22,086 nucleotides of DNA from Thecamonas trahens ATCC 50062 (taxonomy: Eukaryota; Apusozoa; Apusomonadida; Apusomonadidae). The stretch lies in contig NW_013657637.1 of the NCBI RefSeq assembly GCF_000142905.1, positions 271,595-293,680 of the forward strand. Direction: 5' to 3'. A program made the position numbers and the translations under genes. The notes under the pieces are model-generated. The model searched no databases. It saw nothing but the letters and a program-made list of their open reading frames with translations, and had not been told where the DNA came from. Below, piece by piece: positions 11,901 through 19,381 of this stretch (position 1 is the first letter of the stretch; every line of letters starts with the position of its first letter).

Positions 11901-14900
11901 GGACGCGCACTGCTTGCACTACGACGGCGCGCGCGCTGTGGTCAACGTCGATGTTGCCGGCTTCACCGCTGCCATGCGCGCTGCAGGCATCATCCACGCC
12001 GCGTACATGGTGCTGCGGATGCGGGCACTGCTTGGGCCTGTCTTTACCGCCCACGGCGCTGAACTTGTCCTCACTGAGGCCGACAATCTGGTGGCGGTCT
12101 TTGCCAGCGCCGACAACGCCGTTGCTGCCGCGTGCGAGGCCCACTACGTGATGAAGACGTACAACACATGGGCAAGCTCTGAGCTCGCCCCCACTTTGCC
12201 GTCCCGCTCTCGGGCATCGGTGTGGCATGGGGAACGGGCGTGGTCCAGGACAAGGTCACTTCGTCGCTCTACGGCGAGCCAGTTGACGAGGCTCACCATC
12301 TTGCGGACGAAGTTGCGACCGAAGCGCAAGTGCTCCTCACCAACAGTACCCGTGCTGCGCTCCGCTCATCAAGCCTGGCTTTGCGGCTGGCCCCGCTCCG
12401 CGCTTCGCGGGCCGAGCCTGCATCGATGTGGCCATTTGAGTATGTGGTTGTCGACGAGGCGACATGTTCGTCCACGCCGCGCAAGTCGCGCATGAGCAAT
12501 GTCGCCGCAAGCGCGCTCAACGAGGCCTCGACCGAGGCCGAGCTTGCAGAGCACGCCGGCGGTGCCGATGGGAGTGAGGCGAGCACGTTTATGAATCTGA
12601 TGCTGCAACTGCGCGGCGGCGCGGGCGCAGCGACCGACACTGTCGACGTGCTCGTCTCGCACAAGTTTGTGACCGAGGCGGCGGTGGTGTACGTGGCTCT
12701 CGACATGGCAGCGGTGACACGCAAGTATGGCTCTGTCAAGGCCATTGCAGTTGTCCACAACGCGGTGGCGATGGTGGCACAGGCAGTGGCCGAGCAGAGC
12801 GGCGTCTCTGTTCTCGAGCCGTTTGTGCTTGCGTTTGAGAACAAGGCGCATGGGGTCTCTGCTGCCATCGCCATTCTGCGGGCCATCGAGCGGTACAACA
12901 CAGAGTCGGTCTCGTCGGAGAACCGCATTCCGCTGCTAGCGGTCGGGTCGCCGCCGGCGAGCTGCTTGTGGTCGATGGAACCGACATCCACTGGGGCGAG
13001 GCGCTCAACACGGCGGCCAAGCTCGCGCACGTCATGGCGGCATCGCGGGAGCTGCTGGTGACCGAGGAAGTGGCCAAGGCGACGCGGAGCGACCCTGCAT
13101 TTGCTGCGCTTCGCTACGAGCCGCGCGAAGCGGTGGCCTCGGGGCTGGCCTTTAAGGCGTTTGCGGTCGAGTGGGCGTTTTTCGCGCGCGAGCTGCCGAG
13201 CTCGCCGGGCTCGCGCTCGGACGGGGTCCACTTCCGCGAGCTCTCGGGCACTCACGCGGTGGTGGTCTCGGACATGTCCGGCTTTACGCGGATTACCCGG
13301 GCCAAGGGCATTGTCCACTTTGCGTCGCTCATCTACCGCATGCGCGAGATCATCCGCGCAGCGTACGAGGCTGCGGGCGCGGTGGCGTTCCACACCGAGG
13401 CTGACAACACCTTTGGCGTATTTGAGAGCGCGGCGGCGGCGCTTGAAGGCGCGCTGCAAGCAAAGTCCGGGCTGCGGGCGTACAATGAGAGCGTGGTTGA
13501 TCCAGACCTTGCCATCGCGTTCTCTGGCTTTGGCGTCGACGTCGGCGAGGACCTCATCCGCGACACCGGCTCGCTCCGACTGTTTGGATCTGCAGCCGAG
13601 CGCGCGTTTGTGCTTGCCGAGGACACCGCCGACGGTGGGGCGGTCCTGGTCTCGGGTGCAGTTGCAGCACGTGTCCGTGGAACAGCTGCGTTCAAGCACG
13701 CCAAGTTTGTGCGGCAGACGTCAGATGAGCTCGACTTTGTGTTTTACGAGGTGATCGGCGGCGAGAGCCAAGCGACGGGCAGCTTGCCCCTCACCGGCGA
13801 GTATGCGCCGGCGCGCGAGGAGCATGTTCACGGCTCGCCGGCTGCGGTTTTCCGGACGGCCGTGCTCTCGTCGCCGCGGGCGCTGGACGTGGCTGCGTCG
13901 TTCCTCCGCCCGCACGCGGTCGTCCTCCTCGTCGGGCTCGAGTGGCGAAGTTTGACCGAGGCAGCCGGACCGCGCAAGGCTATTTTGGTGGCACACGAGG
14001 TGGCGGGCGTCGTCGCCGATGTTCTCAGCCAGCTCGGCGGGACCATGCTCGAGGAGTTTATCTATGCATTTGATTCGCCCGAGGCTGCCATTTCCGGCGC
14101 GCTCCAGCTCCGCAAGCTCTTTCGCGAGCGGACGGCCAAGCACGCCGAGGCCGAAGACGTGCCGCTCCTCGGGTTTGGCGTACACTCTGGCGAGATGCTC
14201 ATTGTGCCCGGGACCAACGTTCACTGGGGCGACCCGCTCAACACGGCGTCCAAGCTTGCTGAAGACATTGCGCGCGAGGGCCAGCTGTATGTGACGCAGC
14301 CGGTTTGGCACCGGCTCTCGGGCGAGTTCCGCCGCAGCCTGCGGGCCGGAACCGAGAGCCACACCGTGTCCAAGGTCGCGCTCCAGGTCATGCGAGTGGA
14401 CAATCCGGGACCGGTGTCTGGCGTCGCGGTGTCTGGCACTGTCCGCAGCGCACCGGCCGTGGGAGTCGTCGAAGACGCGCACACTCGACGGTACACCTCT
14501 GAGGTGGCGGTACTTGTTTCGGACATGTCGGGCATGTCGCGAACGACGGCCAAGTACGGAATCATTCACTTTGCGTACCTAATCCTCAAGATGCGCGACC
14601 TGCTCAGCGGGGTATGGGAGCACTACGGCGCCGTGTCTGTGGCGACTGAGGCCGACGACTTTATTGTGGTCTTCCCGTCGCTCGACGCGGCGCTGACCGC
14701 GGCGCTGGAGGCTTTCCACATCCTCGATGCGTACCACGCGGCGCTGCCTGCGGAGCGGCTGCAGGCCGAGCGGATCAACGTGTCCGGCTTTGGCATTGCT
14801 GTCGGCGATGATGTGGTGGCGGACGCAGTGACCGGGCGACTGTTTGGGTCCACATTCAACGAGGCCTTCCTCCTTGGCGAGGAGCTGACCGACGGTGGGC

Positions 14901-17900
14901 AGGTCCTACTGAGCACAGCTGCGGCGCGGCGGGTGATGTCGGACCCGCAATGGGCGTGCGTGGCGTGCGAGCCGCGGATGGATGTGGAGACGTCGACGAC
15001 ATTTGCGGTGGTTACTGGCAAGCTGCCTGCGTATGAGTGCAGTCTTGCGCAGATGAGCGTGCCCACCATTCCGTGGGGTGTGCACACGCCAGGCGGTGAG
15101 TTCTACACCGACATGCTTGTCAAGCGGCCGACGCTGGCCGGACGGGACCAGGCCGCGCTCGACGACGCTATCAAGGCGCGGTTCTTCTCCACCAAGTATG
15201 TGGTCATGCTCGGCTTTGACTTTTCGGCCAAGGAAGCGGCCGACTCGATTGATGCCGCGGTGGCGTCGATGCACACAGCTGTAGCCGAGACGCACCCGCG
15301 GGCTGCGGCGCATGGCGGCGTGGCGATTGAGGAGTTTATCTTTGCCTTTGACAGCGGCTCGGCGGCGTTTGCGGCGGCAAGTGACATGAAGGCGGCGCTG
15401 GTGGCGTGCGGCTTTGACGCTGTGCCATTTACTGGCATTGCGCTGCATGCCGGTGACATGCTCATTGTGCCCGAGACCAACGTCCACTGGGGCTCGCCGC
15501 TCAATACAGCGTCCAAGCTCTCCGAGGACGTGGCGAGTGCTGGTGAGTTCTTTGTCTCGCGCGTGGTCATGGACGAGCTCCGCAGGAACAGGCTGGTCCG
15601 GGATGTGGAGACTGTGGACCGTGTTTTTACCGTGTCCAAGATGGACTTTGAGTGTGTCGAGATATTGGGTACAAAGGGCGGCATTGCGAGCGCTAGCGCG
15701 AGCGAGAGCCCGGCACTGACCGCGGGCGACACCTCGATTATTTCGGTCGATTTGAACGGCAGCGACGACTTTGGCGTGAGTGCACTCGACACGAGCCAGG
15801 TCCTCGTGGTTGTGGGCATGCCATCCCTGGCACGCACGCTCCGGCGCGAGGGGCTCGAGGCACTGGCGTCGGCGGTGGTGCGGATGCAGCAACTTGTGGG
15901 CGGATGCATTGCGGCCGGTGGCGGCGAGGCATTTGGGCGCGGTGACGAGATTGTGGGCGTGTTTGACGACGCGCTGGTGGCGCTGCAGGTGGCAACCAAG
16001 ATTCACGAGGTGGTGCGCGAGTTCAACGCTGCAGCCGGCGCTGCGCGACTGTCGGCCATCGGGGTGGCGGTCGTGCCTGCAAGCACGACGCTTGTGGTCG
16101 CGTCGGTCGGCGGCGTGTACGGGCAAGACGTGGAGCTCGGGCGCGATCTTGTGCTTGAAGGCGCGGGGACCAAGACGGTGGTGGGGCGCGCGCTTGTGGC
16201 GAGCCTCTCTGAGCGGGCTTCGGGCGTCTCGTTTATTTCCGGCACGTCCGAAGGCGCGCACGTGCGCGAGTATGCGATGGTGTCTGGCGCTGTTGCCATC
16301 GACGGGCCGCTGGCGGAAGCGAGTGCAGCAAGGCTGTGCGCGAGCGTCGACGGGGCGCTGGGAGAGCTCGGCGCGGCGGCGCTGTCGGCCAACAACGGCG
16401 GCGCGCTGCGGGCGGGCTACATCGCGAGCCTGGCACTCGTTCGATTTGTCTTTGACTTTGGCGTCAAGCACGCGGATGGGCTTGCACAGCTTGCGCTCTC
16501 GATTGTGAGCGGGCTCGTACCGAGTGACGCGGTCGACTTTGGCGGACTGGTGTATGGCGTTTCGAACGTGGCGGACGGGCTCGAGTTTGCGCTCAACGTC
16601 CGCGACGCACTGGTGGAGTTTGGCGCGTCGGCGACGGGAGCGGCGACCCGCGAGCTGCCGTTTGTGGGCGGAGTGGTCAAGGCCGGGGAGGTTGTTCGCG
16701 ATGCAAGTGTGGGTGTGGTGTGGGGCGGGCCGGTGCTTGAGCTCAACCAGGCGTCGCACATGCTGCGTCCGGGTCAGGTTGTTGTCCTCTCGGCGTCGGA
16801 GGCGGATCTGGGCGACGACACACGGTTTGCCGGCCTAACGTTTGACAAGGCTGTGTTTGGCCGGTCGGTGACCGGGCTTGGGCAGCTGGCTGGTGTGCGG
16901 GTGTCGGGCGAGCGGAGTGCTCGGTCGGCGCCGGCGGTTGTGGTCGCTGGAAGCGAGAGCCTGCCACCGCGGACACCGCGTGGGCGTTCCGGCTCTGTCG
17001 ACTTTGATCTGGCTGTTCCTAGCTCGCCGAGCTTTGAGGCGCGCGGCTTCGACCTGCCGGACGTGGCCGAGGAGGCCGGCGCAAGCTCGAGCGCGAGCCT
17101 GATTGTGGTGCTTGCCGAAGTCCAGGTCAAGTCTTCGGGGAGCTCTGCGAGCGAGCTTGTGGCTGCTGGGTCGAGCGCTGTGCGATGGCGGTCTCTGGTC
17201 GATAGTGTGGCCGAAGTGCACGGCGTGACCAGCCTCAGCGTGCTGAGTGATGCGAGCGGGGTTCAGGGCCTCTGCGTCGGTGTTGTGTTTGGCAGCGATG
17301 AGAGTGCGTCTGCGCTCCAGTTTGCCGGCGAGCTTGTGGTTGTGCTGCAAGCGTTCAACGCGTCTGTTGACGACCCGGAGCTTGCGCTGCGGCTGGGAAC
17401 GGTGATGGTCCATGCTGGGCCGGGCGTGATTGTTGTGCCGGGCCTCGGCGCGGTGACCGGGCACGGGCTCGACGCCGGTTTGGCGGCGATGCGGAGACAG
17501 CCCCCGGCTGTGGCGCTTGCGGTGTCTGGCAGGCTAGCACCCAGCGGCTGCGGCTGGGCCCAGGTTGAGCGTGCGAGCGGGGTGGTGAACGGCCTGCCGG
17601 CTGGCGACGAGCTGCGCGTGGCGGTTGCAGAAGTCATCGGCAACGCATCCGGCGCCGAGGAGTCGTTCCAGGAGATGGCACTTGAGCGGTACAAGGCTGG
17701 CAAGGCGCACCGGAAGCGACTGGACCGGGTGCTTGCGCGGTTTGTGACAGCTCGTGCGGTGATTCATCTTGGGCTTTCGGTGATGGAGGGTGCGCCGGGC
17801 GGTGCGGCAGCGGCGCTCGAGGCCGCACACGCGGAGATGGAGGCGCTGACTGGCGCGCACGGTGGAAGTGCCAAGGCGCCGTTTACTGTGGCGTTCCACG

Positions 17901-19324
17901 AGACGGCCGGAGTTGGGGCAGCGCTGGCGCGGATTGTGGGCGCGCTCAACTCGGGCACGATGCTCTCGGGCGTTTCGGGCGTGTTGGTCAACGGCGTGGG
18001 CGTGGCGTTCTCGCCGATGGTCATCGACGCGGCGTCGCAGCTGTGTCTGGGGCCTGCGGCTGCGGCCGCGGCGGCCGGAGGCCGGTCGGGTAAGCTTGTT
18101 GTGTATGTTGGTGCCGAGGGCGTGACGCATGGCGTGGCGGCTGCCATGCCTGCCGAGCTTGGCCTGGAGCCCGTGGACGATGGCGAGTGCGAGTGGCGGT
18201 CGAGCGTGGTGCGGCTCGCGAGGCCGGCGGCCGGCGGCGGGAGTAGCAGCAAAGCAGCTTCTGTGCCTGGGCGCGCAAGCGGTGGCGAGTGCATTGTGTG
18301 GATCGACGTCGATGTGGGCGGCAAGGCCAGCGCCAGTGCGGGAGCGGTGACGCTTGCTGGTGCGCAGCGAGCGTTTTCTGATGCGCTGCTTGCATCTGGC
18401 GCAAGCGCGGTGACGACGGTGGGCGAAGCCGTTGTGGGCGTGCTACCTAGTGCGAGTGCAGCGCTCCGCGGCGGGTTCGAGGTCCTTCATGCCGCACGCG
18501 AGGTGACAGGCGGCGGGGCCGGCGTGCGCAAGATCGGAGTGGGCGTGGCCGGCGCCCATGGCGAGGTGCACGTAGCCGAGGGCATGGTGTTTGCACCGGG
18601 AGTGACGACGGCGGCGACGCTCGCCAAGGCTGTGCTCGGGCGAAGCGGCGAGGTGGGCGCTGAGAGCCGGGTGGCGAGCGCCGGACTCCGGGCGCATCCT
18701 GGACTCAGTGCATCGTCCAAAGTCTCGCAGTCGCGCGGTACAGCGTATGCGGTGGTTCGTGGCGAGCTCGGCTCGTATGCCGGAGTGGCTATTAGCCGGC
18801 CGGAGTCAAGCACTGTGCACGAGACGGCGTGCGTGAGCGTGGCGTTTGGCATCGACTACGGGTACGTGACTGCGCAGCTGGGCGGGCCCGTGGCGGCGGC
18901 AGCGTGCGCGCGGCGGGTGACGGCCATGATTGCCGGCGCCGCCGGTGAGGCCGGGCGAGTTGTGGGCGTCGACGCTGCGGTGTTTACAGGCCAGGTGGAG
19001 CATGTGGCGGCGATGGCAGTGGCGGCTGCGCGCAAGGTCCGCGACGGCATCCGGGCACACAACGCGCAGGCGAGCGCGGATGGCGGTGCGATCATCCCGC
19101 TGCGGTCTGTGGCGGTATTCGACGGCAACGTGGCATGGGAGCCGAGTGTGTGGGGCCCAGGGCTTCGCGACGCGCGAACGCTCGCGCACTCGTACCTGTT
19201 CGAAGGTGGGCGGGTGTTTGCGACCGAGGCCGTCAGCGCAGCAGCCGGCAGCGCTGCCCAAGCGGATGTGGACGTCGAGTATCTGGGACTGAGGGAAGTC
19301 CAGATGTGCGAAGTGGCTCGGTAA
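2921..19324 (+). CDS. Giant actin-fragmin-kinase-like / multi-cyclase protein, 11 tandem A-B cyclase-like pairs (three frameshifts in the sequence as given)
   Basis: About 5,470 codons read as one gene: frame 2 to about 11698, frame 1 to about 12191, frame 3 to about 12946, then frame 2 to the stop at 19322-19324. Domain order: an atypical kinase domain (about 3240-4140), a low-complexity linker with His- and Lys-rich tracts (4140-5030), then eleven A-B pairs of class III cyclase-like domains. No transmembrane segment is evident, so it is probably cytosolic. A halves of pairs 2-7 keep both metal-Asp positions; B halves of pairs 2-7 keep the Asn and a Lys at the transition-state positions. The protein could make cyclic nucleotide, or could be a largely regulatory scaffold. 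The start is uncertain: the frame is open from an ATG at 2558, with further in-frame ATGs at 2894, 2921 and 3008. I chose 2921 because the sequence before it is homopolymer-rich. Single-gene status rests on continuous domain homology across all three frame changes. An annotation pipeline may have split it or bridged the shifts with false introns. Confidence 0.85.
3108..3147 (+). repeat. CTG/CTA triplet repeat encoding an Ala/Thr tract
   Basis: Interrupted CTG-CTA triplets run for about 40 bases near the start of the giant gene and encode an AAAAATAATAAT-type tract in frame. The tract lies before the first recognisable domain, in a low-complexity leader. Confidence 0.85.
3240..4140 (+). other. 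Actin-fragmin-kinase-like catalytic domain
   Basis: Encoded at the N terminus of the giant protein, about residues 107-406 counting from the ATG at 2921. The pattern fits the actin-fragmin kinase catalytic family, an atypical kinase fold first known from Physarum that phosphorylates actin. A putative ATP-binding Lys lies in LVVKLVAHPLEEAF (codon 3410, K164). A catalytic-loop-like Asp lies in IADLLLNNYGRL (codon 3758, D280). A metal-binding Asn lies in GNAKNVLF (codon 3830, N304), and a DFG-equivalent Asp in VALDQ (codon 3872, D318). All key polar residues appear present, so catalysis is plausible. The family's Kelch repeats are absent; cyclase-like domains take their place. The assignment is from memory of family motifs and is less certain than the cyclase call. 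Confidence 0.62.
4620..4960 (+). repeat. His/Arg tract and Lys-rich SRKAKAK repeats in the linker
   Basis: Between the kinase-like domain and the first cyclase-like pair, the protein carries two similar basic His/Arg clusters (HHHRHHRRRRRKH and RRRKHRHHH), an acidic Ser/Pro stretch, then tandem Lys-rich repeats at about 4867-4950 built on SRKAKAK. The tract is strongly basic and likely disordered. It could bind nucleic acid, actin or acidic lipid, or act as a nuclear signal; nothing distinguishes these. Confidence 0.75.
5035..6360 (+). repeat. Cyclase-like pair 0 (degenerate A0 + B0)
   Basis: A0 keeps the FHHGDRTVLM entry strand, but the metal-Asp motif reads AKLAPL instead of SDMSGF. B0 is recognisable from HGGTFYEEFLYEF and NVHWGRHVTLAQ. 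The Asn-Lys pair of the B motif is replaced by Thr and Leu. It is likely a non-catalytic structural copy. Confidence 0.7.
6650..7900 (+). repeat. Cyclase-like pair 1 (degenerate A1 + B1)
   Basis: A1 retains the fold pattern (FRGGLAVFATSL, then SFGALTVQPQDSGELVALL), but both metal Asp positions are lost. B1 retains YGGERISATAFAFVD and FMGEPLRSPYTALA, with Arg in place of the B-motif Asn. Pro-rich linker sequence precedes the pair (about 6380-6640). Probably a pseudo-cyclase pair. Confidence 0.65.
7975..9195 (+). repeat. Cyclase-like pair 2 (conserved A2 + B2)
   Basis: A2 has the first metal Asp at codon 8015 (TDMSGFTRITR) and the second in NTEADNFLVVF, followed by FGEVFDRAFRLGED. B2 has LVEEKIFLF and IHWGDPLNTASKLAED (Asn codon 9020, Lys codon 9032) and ends in the recurring FHVSKVDLPCLEV strand. 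This is the first pair with full motifs. Confidence 0.9.
9350..10560 (+). repeat. Cyclase-like pair 3 (conserved A3 + B3)
   Basis: A3 has SDMSGFSRITR (Asp codon 9389) and FTEADNTFGLF. B3 has GGTPLEEFIFLF, TGSMLIVPGTN, VHWGDPLNTASKLAED and the closing VVSKVELPCVEV. It is very similar in protein sequence to pairs 2 and 4, with many synonymous differences. Confidence 0.9.
10650..11870 (+). repeat. Cyclase-like pair 4 (conserved A4 + B4, frame broken at about 11699)
   Basis: A4 has SDMSGFTRITR (Asp codon 10694) and TEADNTFAVF. B4 has VEEFIFVF and then VHW continuing as GDPLNTASKLAED only after a frame change: the G run at 11697-11699 is one base shorter than in the sister copies. It closes with LVSKVTLPCMIV. 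Confidence 0.88.
11898..13198 (+). repeat. Cyclase-like pair 5 (divergent core copy A5 + B5, two frame breaks)
   Basis: A5 keeps both Asp positions (NVDVAGFT, Asp codon 11950; LTEADNLVAVF) but has lost the RITRK helix start. B5 has VLEPFVLAF and IHWGEALNTAAKLA. One frame break falls in the C run 12188-12192 and one in the G run 12945-12947. It is the most diverged of the six core pairs. Confidence 0.85.
13225..14405 (+). repeat. Cyclase-like pair 6 (conserved A6 + B6)
   Basis: A6 has SDMSGFTRITRAKG (Asp codon 13271) and HTEADNTFGVF. B6 has GGTMLEEFIYAF, SGEMLIVPGTN and VHWGDPLNTASKLAED, closing with HTVSKVALQVMRV. The first strand of B6 reads GLEWRSL instead of the usual GFDFASV. Confidence 0.9.
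14475..15670 (+). repeat. Cyclase-like pair 7 (conserved A7 + B7)
   Basis: A7 has SDMSGMSRTTAKYG (Asp codon 14522) and ATEADDFIVVF. B7 has AIEEFIFAF, AGDMLIVPETN and VHWGSPLNTASKLSED, closing with FTVSKMDFECVEI. It is the last pair with full motifs. Confidence 0.9.
15785..16905 (+). repeat. Cyclase-like pair 8 (degenerate A8 + B8)
   Basis: A8 has VVVGMPSLARTL, where the first metal Asp is lost, but keeps a GD-type second site in FGRGDEIVGVF. B8 keeps a recognisable WGGPVLELNQASHML, with an insertion and His in place of the Lys. The fold is inferred from position and hydrophobic pattern. Confidence 0.65.
17090..18235 (+). repeat. Cyclase-like pair 9 (strongly degenerate A9 + B9)
   Basis: Placed by repeat periodicity and by weak pattern matches (SLIVVLAEVQV entry strand; VVLQAFNASVDDPELALRLG; VIHLGLSVMEG; GAHGGSAKAPFTVAF). 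No catalytic position survives. An Arg/Pro/Ser-rich linker (about 16905-17085) precedes it. Confidence 0.5.
18280..19321 (+). repeat. Cyclase-like pair 10 (degenerate A10 + B10), C terminus
   Basis: A10 has CIVWIDVDVGG and AVTTVGEAVVGVL, with Glu at the second metal position. B10 has SVAFGIDYGYVT and VWGPGLRDARTLAHS, where the B-motif Asn and Lys are lost. The protein ends within about ten residues of the final strand, so the array runs to the C terminus. Confidence 0.6.
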
Positions 19325-19381
19325 ACGCCCAGCCTGGCTATCATAGTGAGGGGACAGTTGATGTGTTTACGGCAGGCGAGG
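19325..19381. other. Short convergent spacer
   Basis: Only 57 bases separate the stops of the giant gene and the SAS-4 gene, so their 3' UTRs probably overlap. No recognisable terminator or polyadenylation hexamer is seen. Confidence 0.6.

Noticed and set aside
11690-12960. Introns explaining the three frame changes
   Set aside because: The cyclase-like sequence is continuous across each change, with no inserted bases to remove; a one-base loss fits exactly.
11690-12960. Programmed -1 ribosomal frameshifting
   Set aside because: No canonical X-XXY-YYZ slippery heptamer is present at the three runs, and three sites summing to a restored frame fits random base loss better.
12293-13699. 468-codon minus-strand frame across the frameshifted region
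   Set aside because: Considered as a possible real gene interrupting the giant gene, but plus-strand cyclase motifs run through the whole interval and the minus frame has none.
14906-16759. Long minus-strand open frame (617 codons) opposite the giant gene
   Set aside because: It is antisense to continuous cyclase-like coding sequence, His/Arg-rich with no recognisable domain; long antisense frames are expected at this GC content.
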